From Clostridia bacterium (lineage in GTDB: Bacteria > Bacillota > Clostridia > Lachnospirales > Lachnospiraceae): a stretch of 64,000 bases of DNA. Position 1 is the stretch's first letter. Each line of letters begins with the position of its first letter. The DNA lies in the NCBI GenBank assembly GCA_910575625.1, contig CAJTFD010000011.1:92783-156782 (forward strand), given 5' to 3'. The position numbers were made by a program, and so were the translations under genes. Positions 16,035-25,583 of this stretch are shown here, in pieces. Below the pieces are notes generated by a model. It was not told the DNA's origin. It worked only from the letters and a program-made list of their open reading frames with translations, and made no database searches.

Positions 16035-17222
16035 CTACATCCCGATCTCTATGGTCTCCGCCGTCTCTATGGCCTGATCCACCAGCTCCTGGATCCGCTC
16101 TTTTAATTTCTGTTCAGATTTTCCAATGGATTTCAGCGAAGGTTTTGTCACAGGATGTTTTGCCACAAATATAGTACAGCAATCCTCAAAGGGCAGGATC
16201 GAAGTCTCGTACGTCCCAATCTTCTGGGCGACCTCTATGATATCTTGTTTATCAAATGCGATCAGAGGACGATACACAGGGAGTGTGCAGACCTGATCTG
16301 TAGCCGCCAGGCTCTGCATAGTCTGACTCGCCACCTGGCCGATACTCTCCCCGGTGACCAGTCCCTGGCAATGGTCTTCCCCGGCAAAATGTTCCGCGAT
16401 CCGCATCATATACCGACGCATATGGATCGTCAGCTCGTCGTGGGGGCACTGGTCGTAGATATAGAGCTGGATATCCGTAAAATTCACCACGTACAGGCGC
16501 ACCGGACCGCAGTACATGGACACCTGCTCCGCCAGATCCACCACCTTTTGTTTGGCCCGCTCGCTGGTATAGGGCGGCGCGTGAAAATAGACGGCCTCTA
16601 TGGAAACCCCCCGGCGGGAGATCATATACCCGGCCACCGGACTGTCGATGCCCCCCGACAGAAGCAGCATGGCCTTCCCATTGCAGCCGGCCGGCATCCC
16701 GCCCAGACCAGGGATCTCCTGTGAATAGACATAGATCTTTTCCCGTACTTCCACATTCAACAGCAGTTTTGGATGGTGTACATCCACTTTTGTCTTCGGG
16801 AACGCATCCAATATGGCCTCCCCCAGACGGGCATTGATCTCCATGGACTGGAGCGGATACGCCTTCCTCGCCCGGCGTGCATTGACCTTAAATGTCAGGC
16901 TCTCATCCGGATAAAAACTTTCCATATAACGGAGAACATCTTGCGTCAACTGATCAAACCCCTGATCTTCCAAGATCACCACCGGGCAGATGCCCACGAT
17001 CCCGAACACCCTCTGCAGAGCCTGCAGGCACTCCTCGTAGTCGTACGCATCGGAATGACATTCCACGTAGATACGCCCCTGTTCCTTGCGCACCCGCAGA
17101 TCACCTTCCACATCCCTGATCGCCCGGCGGATCTGATCCACCAAGGCATTTTCAAACAGATAGCGGTTCTTCCCTTTTAGGGCGATCTCCGCATATTTTA
17201 TCAAAAAAGCACGGTATTCCAT
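16035..17222 (-). CDS. thiI: tRNA 4-thiouridine synthetase ThiI
   Basis: A 395-residue enzyme that activates U8 of tRNA and transfers sulfur to make 4-thiouridine. ATG 17222 follows AGGAGG with proper spacing; a longer frame upstream runs through a repeat element and is not real. The N-terminal ferredoxin-like and THUMP domains (YAEIALKGKNRYLFENAL) are followed by the PP-loop LLLSGGIDSPVAGYMI and a cysteine pair in FEDCCTIFVAKHP. There is no C-terminal rhodanese domain, so it is the short form that takes sulfur from a dedicated cysteine desulfurase. That desulfurase is encoded just upstream, a known pairing in Firmicutes. Confidence 0.92.
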   Translation of the reverse strand: MEYRAFLIKYAEIALKGKNRYLFENALVDQIRRAIRDVEGDLRVRKEQGRIYVECHSDAYDYEECLQALQRVFGIVGICPVVILEDQGFDQLTQDVLRYMESFYPDESLTFKVNARRARKAYPLQSMEINARLGEAILDAFPKTKVDVHHPKLLLNVEVREKIYVYSQEIPGLGGMPAGCNGKAMLLLSGGIDSPVAGYMISRRGVSIEAVYFHAPPYTSERAKQKVVDLAEQVSMYCGPVRLYVVNFTDIQLYIYDQCPHDELTIHMRRYMMRIAEHFAGEDHCQGLVTGESIGQVASQTMQSLAATDQVCTLPVYRPLIAFDKQDIIEVAQKIGTYETSILPFEDCCTIFVAKHPVTKPSLKSIGKSEQKLKERIQELVDQAIETAETIEIGM

Positions 17223-17305
17223 CGGCTTCCTCCTATCTCTCACTTGTCCCAGTGCATCCTCCCCGGCCAGAAACCGGCATTCTAAATCATATCCGGACAC
17301 ACGCT

Positions 17306-17471
17306 CTAGAGTGTGTCTTAAAACCCATTCACGCCACCTGCAAGCCCCACTTTGCGGCAGATCCGGCCCGCTTTCGGTCAGCGTAGCCCGCTGCGCCTTT
17401 CTCATTTGGGCCAGATCTTCCACAAATTGTGACTTACAGTTGACATAAAGCGGTTTTCAGACACGCTCTAG
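17306..17471. repeat. MITE-like element with terminal inverted repeats
   Basis: The gap between the desulfurase and thiI is filled by a 166-base element. Its left end CTAGAGTGTGTCTTAAAACC (17306-17325) and right end GGTTTTCAGACACGCTCTAG (17452-17471) are inverted repeats matching at 17 of 20 positions, both ending in CTAG. The desulfurase stop codon (TAG) lies inside the right end. Left of the element, GGACACACGCTCTAG looks like the end of a second abutting copy. A 39-base piece (17318-17356) recurs at 47275-47313. No transposase is encoded. Confidence 0.65.
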
Positions 17472-18631
17472 CGCCGAGCATATCTCTTCAGGATCGGGAC
17501 CAGATCTTCCAATGCCTCCAGGCAGTACTGTATCTCCTCCTCCCCGGTCTCCTCGCAAAAACTGAACCGGATAGCTGAATCCCGCAACCCCTGTTCCACA
17601 CCCATGGCCTCCAGGGTACTGTTCTTTGTCCGTTTATGGGTGGAACAGGCCGACCCGGCGGACACATAGATACCCTTGTCCTCCAGCGCATGGAGCATCA
17701 CCTCGCTGCGGATCCCAGGAAAACTGGCATTTACGATATGCGGCGCACCCTCCCGGCCCGGCTTCCCGTGGATGACCACCTGCTCCGTCTGTCCCAATCT
17801 CTCCAGGCCTTTTACCAGCACCTCTTTTATACGATACATATCTCCCACTTTCTGGTCAAAATCCCGATATACCTCTTCCACAGCAGCCCCCAGACCCGCG
17901 ATCCCCGACACATTGTCGGTGCCAGAGCGCATATTGCCCTGCTGCCCTCCGCCTAAGATCTGGGGCTGTACTTTCGCCTGTCCGCCTATATAGAGAAATC
18001 CCACACCTTTCGGCCCATGGATCTTATGGCCGCTGGCGGAGAGCAGGTCGATCCCCATCCTGCCCGGGCAGATCTTATATTTTCCCAAAGCCTGTATGGC
18101 GTCCACATGGAACAGCGCCCCGGGGACCTTTTCATGCACCAGCGCGGCGATCTCCTCCACCGGCTGTACAGAGCCTACTTCATTGTTCACATACATCACC
18201 GAGACCAATATGGTCTCTGGGGTCAGGGCCTCCCCAAGAGCCTCCATGGACAGCACACCCTGGCTGTCCACAGGGACCTGGAGCGTTTCAAATCCCAGCT
18301 CCTGCAGACGTTTCACCGGCTCTTTCACCGCCGCATGCTCCGCCGCCGAAAAGATGATCCTGTTCCCCCGCCGCCGGTTGGCCCAAGCCGCACCCGCAAG
18401 GGCCAGGTTGTTGGACTCCGTCCCACCGGAGGTAAATAGGATCTCCTTTTCCCGGACTTTGAGCTGACGGGCGATGATCTCCCGCGCTTTTTTTACATAG
18501 ATCTCCGCCTCCACGCCTTTGCGGTGCATGGAGGAGGGATTCCCATAATCCTCCATCATCGTCCTGACCACCATATCCCGCACGCTCTTGTAACACCATG
18601 TGGTGGCCGCATGATCCAAATATACTTCCAT
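17468..18631 (-). CDS. Cysteine desulfurase (NifS/IscS family)
   Basis: A 387-residue PLP enzyme that converts cysteine to alanine and carries the sulfur as a persulfide. It begins EVYLDHAATTWCYKSV. The cofactor lysine lies in SGHKIHGPKGVGFLY and the catalytic cysteine in SAGSACSTHKR. The short loop around this cysteine fits group I desulfurases of the NifS/IscS type. Its position directly upstream of thiI suggests it mainly feeds tRNA 4-thiouridine synthesis. The last codon and stop are formed by the terminal repeat of the element described at 17306-17471, so the C-terminus (ILKRYARR) may have been changed by that insertion. Confidence 0.92.
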   Translation of the reverse strand: MEVYLDHAATTWCYKSVRDMVVRTMMEDYGNPSSMHRKGVEAEIYVKKAREIIARQLKVREKEILFTSGGTESNNLALAGAAWANRRRGNRIIFSAAEHAAVKEPVKRLQELGFETLQVPVDSQGVLSMEALGEALTPETILVSVMYVNNEVGSVQPVEEIAALVHEKVPGALFHVDAIQALGKYKICPGRMGIDLLSASGHKIHGPKGVGFLYIGGQAKVQPQILGGGQQGNMRSGTDNVSGIAGLGAAVEEVYRDFDQKVGDMYRIKEVLVKGLERLGQTEQVVIHGKPGREGAPHIVNASFPGIRSEVMLHALEDKGIYVSAGSACSTHKRTKNSTLEAMGVEQGLRDSAIRFSFCEETGEEEIQYCLEALEDLVPILKRYARR

Positions 18632-18643
18632 CTCACACGCTCC

Positions 18644-19387
18644 CTATCTATCCTCGTCAAGCCGGAACATCAACACTGATAAGAGGGCCAGTCCGGCCGT
18701 CTCCGTGCGCAGAATCCGCCTTCCCAGCGTGATCGGCACGTAATCTCTTTCCTGGGCCATTTGGATCTCCCGCTCGTCAAACCCGCCCTCCGGGCCGATG
18801 AAGACCGCAATATCCTGGCCTGACTGCAGATCTTGCACCCGTTTTCGGGCGGCTTCCATCCCCTCCGCCTGCTCGTAGGGGATCCACTTTACCGCGCACC
18901 GCTGCCCATACTCTAGTGCCTGGGCAAAACTGCACACAGGATGGATCTGAGGCACGAACCCTCTCCCGGACTGTTTGGCCGCGCCCTCGGCGATCTGCTG
19001 CCACCGCTGTACTTTTTTTGCCGCTTTCTTCGCATCCAGTCTCACAACTGCACGCATGGTCTCTATGGGGATGACCTCATAGACCCCCAATTCCACCGCT
19101 TTCTGGATGATCCACTCCATCTTATCGCTCTTCGGGAGCCCCTGGAACAGGTAGATCTTATTCGGCAGCTCGGCCTGGGTATCCTGCACATACATGATGT
19201 GGGCCGTGACCTCCCGCTCATCCATCTGTTTGATATAACAGGTATATTCCCGGCCGTCCGGGCCGCCCACGACGAGCGCATCGCCCTGGGCCATCCGCAG
19301 CACATTCCGGATATGGTTCACATCGCTGCCTGTGATATGGATCACGGATCCGTCCACCTGCTCCGCTTGTACAAAAAAACGCCGCAT
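18644..19387 (-). CDS. rsmE: 16S rRNA m3U1498 methyltransferase RsmE
   Basis: A 247-residue SPOUT-class methyltransferase that modifies U1498 of 16S rRNA. ATG 19387 gives the usual start MRRFFVQ. The N-terminal PUA-like domain contains HIRNVLRM. The C-terminal knot region shows PEGGFDEREIQMAQERDYVP and LGRRILRTETAGLALLSVL. It follows prmA after 11 bases, the standard prmA-rsmE pair. Confidence 0.93.
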   Translation of the reverse strand: MRRFFVQAEQVDGSVIHITGSDVNHIRNVLRMAQGDALVVGGPDGREYTCYIKQMDEREVTAHIMYVQDTQAELPNKIYLFQGLPKSDKMEWIIQKAVELGVYEVIPIETMRAVVRLDAKKAAKKVQRWQQIAEGAAKQSGRGFVPQIHPVCSFAQALEYGQRCAVKWIPYEQAEGMEAARKRVQDLQSGQDIAVFIGPEGGFDEREIQMAQERDYVPITLGRRILRTETAGLALLSVLMFRLDEDR

Positions 19388-19398
19388 GACCCCTACTC

Positions 19399-20352
19399 CT
19401 ACTTTTTCCGGGCCGCCAGGGACACCCACTCTCCCTGGGCGTCCCGCTCTATGATCTCCATCCCGGCCCCTTCCACTGCCTGCCTGACTTCCGCTTCCTT
19501 CTGATCCAGGATCCCGGACGTGATATAGATGCCGCCCTTTTTCATAAAACGGGCAACCACTGGGGACAGAGGTATCAATACATCCGCCAAGATATTCGCT
19601 GTCACCAGGTCAAAATCCTCCCGGGCCGCCTGTTCCTGGATCTTCGGATCCGTGATGATATTGCCGATCACCATCTCAAAACCGGCATCTTCTAGATCAT
19701 TTGCCTCCAGATTCTCCCGGACCGCCGATTCCGCACAGGGATCCAGATCCGTGCCCAGCACATACGCCGCCCCCAGTTTACATCCGATCATCCCCAGGAT
19801 ACCGCTGCCCGTCCCCACATCCAGCATCCGCATCTCCGGACGGATGTGCCTCTTGATCTGTCGGATGCACAACTGTGTGGTCTCATGCATCCCCGTCCCG
19901 AACGCCGTCCCCGGATCCATATGCAGCAGCATGGTGTCCGGCCCCATCCCCTGGGGTTCCTCCCATGAGGGAACGATCAGGATATCATCCACGTAAAACT
20001 GATGGAAATATTCTTTCCAGTTGTTGATCCAGTCCTTATCCTCCGTCTGGGAACGAGTGATCGCACCAGACCCGATATCCGTAAAACTCTTCAACTCCTC
20101 CAGGGCCTGCCACACCCGTTCCAAGATCCCGTCCTTATCCTCCTCTTCATCCAGATAAAAGTTCAGATACGCGATACCGTCATCCTGCGGCCCTTCCGGC
20201 AAGATGTCCACAAACATCTGCGCGCACTCTTCCTTCGTCAGCGGCTGCCTGTCACAGATCTCCACACCCTGGATCCCCAGCTCCGCCAATGTGGCTGCCA
20301 CCAGATCCTCCGCTTCCGTGACTGTCTCTATCGTGAATCGATCCCATCTCAT
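19399..20352 (-). CDS. prmA: Ribosomal protein L11 methyltransferase PrmA
   Basis: A 317-residue SAM-dependent methyltransferase that trimethylates ribosomal protein L11. ATG 20352 is preceded by AGGTGGG at 7-8 bases; a longer frame to 20385 overlaps the upstream gene and has no ribosome binding site. The substrate-recognition half ends near DPGTAFGTGMHETTQLCI. The SAM motif is MLDVGTGSGILGMIGCKLGA and the catalytic-domain signature is TANILADVLIPL. It is the second gene of the AEC-prmA-rsmE-desulfurase-thiI operon. Confidence 0.93.
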   Translation of the reverse strand: MRWDRFTIETVTEAEDLVAATLAELGIQGVEICDRQPLTKEECAQMFVDILPEGPQDDGIAYLNFYLDEEEDKDGILERVWQALEELKSFTDIGSGAITRSQTEDKDWINNWKEYFHQFYVDDILIVPSWEEPQGMGPDTMLLHMDPGTAFGTGMHETTQLCIRQIKRHIRPEMRMLDVGTGSGILGMIGCKLGAAYVLGTDLDPCAESAVRENLEANDLEDAGFEMVIGNIITDPKIQEQAAREDFDLVTANILADVLIPLSPVVARFMKKGGIYITSGILDQKEAEVRQAVEGAGMEIIERDAQGEWVSLAARKK

Positions 20353-20368
20353 TTTTTTACCCACCTTT

Positions 20369-21292
20369 TCACAATGCAATCCCATAGACCACCAAAGGTA
20401 TGGTGATCAGGGAACACAACGTACTCAGCACGATCCCTTTTGATAAGAGCGTGCCGTCCACACCTGTCTCTTCACACATCATCAACGGCATATTCGCCAC
20501 CGGCATAGCGATCAGCAGGACAAAAGTCCCCACCATGTCCGGATCCCCCAGCAAGATCTTCAATCCCCATCCCATCCCGACCGGGATCAGGATGTGGCGC
20601 ACCAAGATGTAGATATACAGGCGCAGTTCCCGGAAGATCTTCCCCAGGGGCATATCCGCCAGGGAGATCCCGATCACCAGCATGCTCAGGAACGTGGTCG
20701 CCGAGCCCATGTAACCCACACTCTTCACCAAGACCTCCGGCAGATGCGGCTTTGCCAAAAAGATCAGCACACAAGCCACACCCACCACTGTTCCCGTGTT
20801 GACGATCCCTTTTGGATGGGCCGCATCCTTTTTGCTGTGCCGGTCCACCAGATACCTACCGTAGGTATAAATCAAGATATTGAAGATTATGATACAGATG
20901 ATCACGTAGATCAAAACTTCTGTCCCAAGCACCGCCGAGACCACCGGTATGCCGATAAATCCAACGTTCCCGAACAGAGCCATCAGCGCATACTGATCCC
21001 GTTCCAGATCATTCCTGGCCAAAAAGACAGGCATCACTTTCCCGATCACCAGCAGGCACACATAAATCCCCAGCGCGGCCCCCGTCGCCAGCAACAGTTT
21101 CTCATTGCTGATCCCGCCGCCGCTCTCCAATACGCTGGTCAGCATCAGGGCCGGATTGCAGATATTGACCACCACCGCCGAGATCATCTTGCCGGACAGG
21201 GCATCCACGATCCCTCTCTTACAAGCGATATAACCCACCGCGATCAGCAGAAAGATCATGCACATCTGCCGGAAGATCACACTTGCATCCAT
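20369..21292 (-). CDS. AEC family transporter (auxin efflux carrier-like permease)
   Basis: A 307-residue membrane protein with about ten hydrophobic helices. The fold repeats characteristic of the family show at CNPALMLTSVL and ALFGNVGFIGIPVVSAVLG. Bacterial members export or import organic acids and amino-acid-like anions, but the substrate is not predictable from sequence. It is the first gene of the prmA-thiI operon, ending 16 bases before prmA. This may be simple hitchhiking, since its role has no obvious link to RNA or protein modification. Confidence 0.85.
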   Translation of the reverse strand: MDASVIFRQMCMIFLLIAVGYIACKRGIVDALSGKMISAVVVNICNPALMLTSVLESGGGISNEKLLLATGAALGIYVCLLVIGKVMPVFLARNDLERDQYALMALFGNVGFIGIPVVSAVLGTEVLIYVIICIIIFNILIYTYGRYLVDRHSKKDAAHPKGIVNTGTVVGVACVLIFLAKPHLPEVLVKSVGYMGSATTFLSMLVIGISLADMPLGKIFRELRLYIYILVRHILIPVGMGWGLKILLGDPDMVGTFVLLIAMPVANMPLMMCEETGVDGTLLSKGIVLSTLCSLITIPLVVYGIAL

Positions 21293-21340
21293 CTCATGAT
21301 CCCCCTCATTTCCCTTTTTTTACACATCTTATCTGTCCAT

Positions 21341-22171
21341 TCATCTCACGATCACTTTACAGACAGCTTTCTTACCGCTCCCATCCCGTGCCAGAGCCGT
21401 GATGGACGCCCTGCCTTTTTTGACGCCTTTTACAGTTCCCTGAGCGTTCACCTTCGCCACTTTTGGATTGCTGCTGATCCAGATGACCTTCTTATCGTAG
21501 GCACTTGAAGGCGTGGCTGCCGCTCTCAGTTTAGACTTCTTTCCCTTTTTTAAGATCAGTTTCTTCTTATCTATGGATACCTTTTTTACCGCACGGTCCA
21601 GCTTTTCATAATCTTTGTAATGGTACACGGACACAGCGGACGAAGTATCCCTCCACAACGCCTGGTCATCCCAAGGCCACAGATGGCGATACCAGACACG
21701 GTTGTAATCCGTCCCAAAATTCGCCTCGTACATCAGGACACCCGATGATGTGGCTTCCAAAAAGATTGCCTGATGCTGCCCGCCGTGGCCTGTCCAGCGG
21801 ACCACGTCCCCAATCTTCGCCTGGGCAAAGAGCTGCTTCATCTCTCTTGTATCTTTCGTGCTGACTGTTTTATAGATCTTGAGGTAATCTGGTGAACCGT
21901 TGCAATAAGATCTTTGGAACGCTTTATCTGTCACATACATGACAAAACCGGCGCACTCATGGCCAATGTAAGTATGCAGTACACCGTCTTTCACACAATC
22001 AACCTTCATATAACCGTTATAATAAGAGCCGCTGGGGTATGTCCTGGTCACCGCTTTTATCCGGTCAGCGATCACCGCCGCCTGTATCTGTTTTGGCATG
22101 AGAGCCGTCAAAAGAAATATCCCTACGCATAAGACTGACAGCCCCCGATAGTATCTGCTCCTCTCTTCCAT
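21341..22171 (-). CDS. Secreted NlpC/P60-like protein with bacterial Ig-like (BIG2) domain
   Basis: A 276-residue exported protein; ATG 22171 follows GGGAGA at 8 bases. An N-terminal signal peptide (LSVLCVGIFLLTALM, cleavage near residue 31) precedes a cysteine-peptidase-like domain. Candidate catalytic residues are Cys73 in GHECAGFVMYV and His133 in GHGGQHQAIF. The C-terminal 80 residues form a BIG2 domain (WISSNPKVAKVNAQGTVKGV). The spacing of Cys and His fits NlpC/P60 or CHAP folds, so it may cut peptidoglycan peptides or bind the wall. No sortase motif is present. Confidence 0.65.
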   Translation of the reverse strand: MEERSRYYRGLSVLCVGIFLLTALMPKQIQAAVIADRIKAVTRTYPSGSYYNGYMKVDCVKDGVLHTYIGHECAGFVMYVTDKAFQRSYCNGSPDYLKIYKTVSTKDTREMKQLFAQAKIGDVVRWTGHGGQHQAIFLEATSSGVLMYEANFGTDYNRVWYRHLWPWDDQALWRDTSSAVSVYHYKDYEKLDRAVKKVSIDKKKLILKKGKKSKLRAAATPSSAYDKKVIWISSNPKVAKVNAQGTVKGVKKGRASITALARDGSGKKAVCKVIVR

Positions 22172-22338
22172 AAAACATCTCTCCCAGATGATGATCATCT
22201 AAAACTTTTTTCATATCTTTATTTCAGGCTTTATTATAACTGAAAAATCGCGCCGCTACAACAAAAAATATATAAGATCATATATGAGCAGCCTCCAGCT
22301 ATCAATAGACGGAGGCCACTCTCTGCGCTCTAAAATAT

Positions 22339-23187
22339 CTACGCTTTTCCATCACTCCCGCAGACACGGATCCGCTTCATCACCAGCTCTTTCACCGCAG
22401 GGATCCCCACTTTCCCGAAAGCTTTCGGGTCATAAGTCTCTGGTTTTTCTTCCAGCAGTTTTTTCACCGCATCTGTGTAGGCAGCCCGCAGTTCTGTGGC
22501 AAAATTCACCTTGCACATCCCGCGCTCTACACACTCCCGCACATCCTCATCACTCAATCCGGAAGATCCATGCAGCACCAGCGGCACAGATACCACCTTC
22601 CTGATCTGGCTTATACGCTCTTTATCCAACACCGGCGTCCCCTCGTAGAACCCGTGAGCTGTGCCGATGGCCACGGCCAGGGAATCTACCTGAGTCTGTT
22701 CCACAAAATCTTTTGCCTCCATGGGATCTGTGTTGGTATCCGCATCAGCCTCAAGGTCGTCTTCTTTTCCGCCCACTTTGCCCAATTCAGCCTCCACAGG
22801 GATCCCTTTTGCATGGGCCGCCTCCACGACCTTCTTCGTGACAGCCACATTCTCGGCAAAAACTTCCCCGGAGCCATCGATCATCACTGATGTATAGCCA
22901 TTTTCCATACACTGGCAGGCCAGCTCATAGCTGCTGCCATGATCCAGATGCAGGCAGACCGGTACTTTTGCCTTTTTTGCCTCTGCCGCTACGATCGCTG
23001 CATACGTCTCTACAGTCCCATATTTTACAGTGGAGGGCGTTGTCTGCAACATGACCGGTGCGTGCAGTTCTTCCGCTGCCTGGATGACAGCTTTTACCAT
23101 TTCCATATTCTCAACATTGAATGCGCCTACAGCATAACCGCCCGCCTGGGCATTTTTCAGCATCTCTTTTGACGTTACAAGTGGCAT
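22339..23187 (-). CDS. gatY: Class II tagatose/fructose-bisphosphate aldolase (GatY/KbaY type)
   Basis: A 282-residue zinc-dependent aldolase. Zinc and substrate ligands are seen in CLHLDHGSSYE, EAELGKVGGKEDD, IGTAHGFYEG and VLHGSSGLSDEDV. GatY/KbaY enzymes cleave tagatose 1,6-bisphosphate to glyceraldehyde 3-phosphate and dihydroxyacetone phosphate and need the GatZ/KbaZ subunit for full activity. The partner gene lies directly upstream, which favours the tagatose assignment over fructose-bisphosphate aldolase. It is the last gene of the leftward catabolic operon. Confidence 0.85.
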   Translation of the reverse strand: MPLVTSKEMLKNAQAGGYAVGAFNVENMEMVKAVIQAAEELHAPVMLQTTPSTVKYGTVETYAAIVAAEAKKAKVPVCLHLDHGSSYELACQCMENGYTSVMIDGSGEVFAENVAVTKKVVEAAHAKGIPVEAELGKVGGKEDDLEADADTNTDPMEAKDFVEQTQVDSLAVAIGTAHGFYEGTPVLDKERISQIRKVVSVPLVLHGSSGLSDEDVRECVERGMCKVNFATELRAAYTDAVKKLLEEKPETYDPKAFGKVGIPAVKELVMKRIRVCGSDGKA

Positions 23188-23220
23188 ATCCCATCTTCCT
23201 TTCTTTATAAATATCTGCTC

Positions 23221-24519
23221 TTACATCTGCGCGGCATACTCATAATCCAACATAAACTGCGCCACTCCTGCCTTTGCCAATGCTCTCGGCTCAGGCGCCA
23301 GTTCCCCACGGATCACACGTTCATACGCCAGGGGCATATACTGATGCAGGATAGTCAGAGGGATCTCCCTGGCTGAGAGATCCTCAAAAAGTTTCTCGAT
23401 CGCCGCTGTGACTTCCGGTTCACCCATATAATAACGGCATCTGTCGGAAAAGCTGTATTTTCTGGCGAAGGCCAATTCCTCCTCTGTACCATGGTAATGT
23501 TTCTGCCAGTTCCCCGGGTTTGCCAGCATGGTCTTCTCCAAAACTGCCGGGAAATCCGCTCGTTTCTCCTGGGGGATCAATTCCTTCTCGATCATATCCA
23601 GAGCAAATAAAGCCTCCCGCAGGCCAAACGTCAGCGCGGGACCGACTTTCAAGATCGCAATGCCGTCCTCCACCATCTCCCGCAGACATTCCTTCGTCTG
23701 GTAGTCTGTGGAATGACCCTCAAAGACCACTTCCGGGTACTCGTCCAGCTTTTTGCACAGGGCGGCCGCCTCTCCCCTGTCATATAAGAACACCTGGGAA
23801 TCCCCAAATTCCACGCCGGGCTGTACCACCACCGCGATCACATCTTTCCATCCGTCCGCCACACCGTTTTTTTCAAAAATGCGTTTGTACGTCTGCACTG
23901 TATCCGCGAAATCTTCCGGCTTTGTCACGCTGATGCCCTCTTCCTCCTCCTGGGCGCCGCCCGGGATGGGCACCTCGCTGCCGATGATGAAGACGGGACG
24001 CAGAGCATCCGGCACCTGCTCCAGACGTTTTTCATAGGCTTCCATGCAGACTTTATATAATTCCACACCCCGGCGCGCGATCACTTCTGTGGCCAAAGGC
24101 TTATCCGCGGCATCATCCCCCAGTTTCATACTGGTGTCCAGATGGATCTTGGTAAATCCCGCGGCCACGAACTGGCGGACCAGTTCCTTTGCCTTTTCCA
24201 TAGCAGAAGACTCCGGTTCGCTCACCCAAGTCAGCGGGCCTAAGTGATCGCCGCCCGGGATCAGGAGTTTACGGTCCATCCCCACTTTATCCGCCAGATC
24301 CAGGACGAACTTCATGAAATCTTCCGGCTTCATCCCGGTATATCCGCCAAACTGATTCACCTGGTTGGCTGTGGCCTCGATCAGGACCGGTTTATCCAGC
24401 TCCTTCGCCCGCTCCATCACCGCCTCCAGGACCAGTTCATTGGCTGTACAATAAGAAGGGATCCCGCATTTTTCCCCATTTTTCCTGCGCTGCATCATTT
24501 CCTGTAATGGATGTATCAC
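23221..24519 (-). CDS. gatZ: Tagatose-bisphosphate aldolase, GatZ/KbaZ-like subunit
   Basis: A 432-residue protein of the GatZ/KbaZ family, recognised by NGEKCGIPSYCTANELVLEA, IEATANQVNQFGGYTGMKPE, IPGGDHLGPLTW and LDTSMKLGDD. In E. coli this subunit stabilises the catalytic GatY/KbaY partner. It is encoded between the GatD-like dehydrogenase and GatY. Family proteins keep an aldolase-like TIM barrel with possible metal ligands, so independent activity cannot be excluded. Confidence 0.9.
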   Translation of the reverse strand: MIHPLQEMMQRRKNGEKCGIPSYCTANELVLEAVMERAKELDKPVLIEATANQVNQFGGYTGMKPEDFMKFVLDLADKVGMDRKLLIPGGDHLGPLTWVSEPESSAMEKAKELVRQFVAAGFTKIHLDTSMKLGDDAADKPLATEVIARRGVELYKVCMEAYEKRLEQVPDALRPVFIIGSEVPIPGGAQEEEEGISVTKPEDFADTVQTYKRIFEKNGVADGWKDVIAVVVQPGVEFGDSQVFLYDRGEAAALCKKLDEYPEVVFEGHSTDYQTKECLREMVEDGIAILKVGPALTFGLREALFALDMIEKELIPQEKRADFPAVLEKTMLANPGNWQKHYHGTEEELAFARKYSFSDRCRYYMGEPEVTAAIEKLFEDLSAREIPLTILHQYMPLAYERVIRGELAPEPRALAKAGVAQFMLDYEYAAQM

Positions 24520-24533
24520 GATCTTCTCCCTCC

Positions 24534-25583
24534 TTATCCTTCACTGTCGATCAATATCTTTCCTTTTACCGCACCCGGTGTCTTATACATCTCGAAAGCC
24601 TCCCCGATCTGGCTGAGCGGGATCTTTTTAAAGATGAAGGACTCATCAAATTTCAACGCCCCTGTCTGGAAATAATGGGAGGTCAGTTCCCACTCATGGC
24701 CGGGGAACGGCGCACTGTAAGACATCCAGGAACCTGTCAGGTTGAACTCTTTCCGGTTCATATTTTCCCACTCATCCACGGTAAATGAGAGTTCTTTGGT
24801 CGGTGTGCCCACAAAGCAGACACCCGCCTTGTTTGCCGCAAGCGCAAACGCCATCTTCATGGTTATGGTATTTCCCGCTGTCTCATAGACGTAGTCAAAT
24901 CCTTTTTGGTCGGTCAATTTCATGGCCTGCTCCATAAAATCCGCCTCCAGGGTATTGATCCCGGCTGTCGCGCCCAGTCTCCTGCCCAGTTCCAGACGTT
25001 CCGGCGCGATGTCAAAGACAACTGCCTCCTTGGCCCCGAAGATCTTCGCCCATTGCATCACGAACATCCCGATGGTCCCGCCGCCCAAGATGGCCACTGT
25101 CTTGCCGCCTGTATACTGCAGACGTTCCAATCCATGGAGAGCCACCGTCGCCGGTTCAAAGAAAGCCCCCTGCTCGAAGGACACATCTGGGGAAAATTTC
25201 ACCGCATTGGCTTCCGGCACCACCACATATTCTGCGAAACTGCCAAACTCACGAGATCCAATGAAGCTATAATGTCTGCATAGAGAGTAATTTCCCTTCT
25301 GGCAATCCTCGCATTTCATACAAGGCACCAGCGGGACTCCTGCCACACGGTCACCGGGTTTTAAACTGGTCACGCCCTCACCCAGTTCTTCCACCGTCCC
25401 GGAAAATTCATGGCCCAGTACATTTGGGAAAAAGTGGCATGCATCCCCATTGACCCTGGGCACATCGGATCCGCAGATCCCTGTATATTTCACTTTGATC
25501 AGGACCTGTCCCTCTTTCGGTACTGGTTTCTCAATCTCTTCATACCTGATGTCTTCTCTTGCATGTACGACTCCTGCTTTCAT
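24534..25583 (-). CDS. Zinc-dependent polyol(-phosphate) dehydrogenase, GatD-like
   Basis: A 349-residue medium-chain dehydrogenase. The catalytic zinc site shows in GICGSDVPR and VLGHEFSGTV, the structural four-cysteine lobe in PCMKCEDCQKGNYSLC, and the NAD-binding motif in AILGGGTIGMFVMQW. The overall sequence resembles galactitol-1-phosphate 5-dehydrogenase (GatD) and sorbitol-type dehydrogenases. It should oxidise a sugar alcohol or its phosphate to a ketose. Its ATG overlaps the stop codon of the kinase gene by four bases, so the two are translationally coupled. The exact substrate is an inference from the GatZ/GatY neighbours. Confidence 0.82.
   Translation of the reverse strand: MKAGVVHAREDIRYEEIEKPVPKEGQVLIKVKYTGICGSDVPRVNGDACHFFPNVLGHEFSGTVEELGEGVTSLKPGDRVAGVPLVPCMKCEDCQKGNYSLCRHYSFIGSREFGSFAEYVVVPEANAVKFSPDVSFEQGAFFEPATVALHGLERLQYTGGKTVAILGGGTIGMFVMQWAKIFGAKEAVVFDIAPERLELGRRLGATAGINTLEADFMEQAMKLTDQKGFDYVYETAGNTITMKMAFALAANKAGVCFVGTPTKELSFTVDEWENMNRKEFNLTGSWMSYSAPFPGHEWELTSHYFQTGALKFDESFIFKKIPLSQIGEAFEMYKTPGAVKGKILIDSEG

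Noticed and set aside
17223..17423. N-terminal extension of ThiI by 67 codons
   Set aside because: It runs through the inverted-repeat element and lacks a ribosome binding site; ATG 17222 has one and gives the family start.
22283..22315. GCCTCC/GGAGGC hairpin after gatY-like region as a terminator
   Set aside because: The stem is short, the loop is 14 bases and no T-run follows directly, so it was not called.
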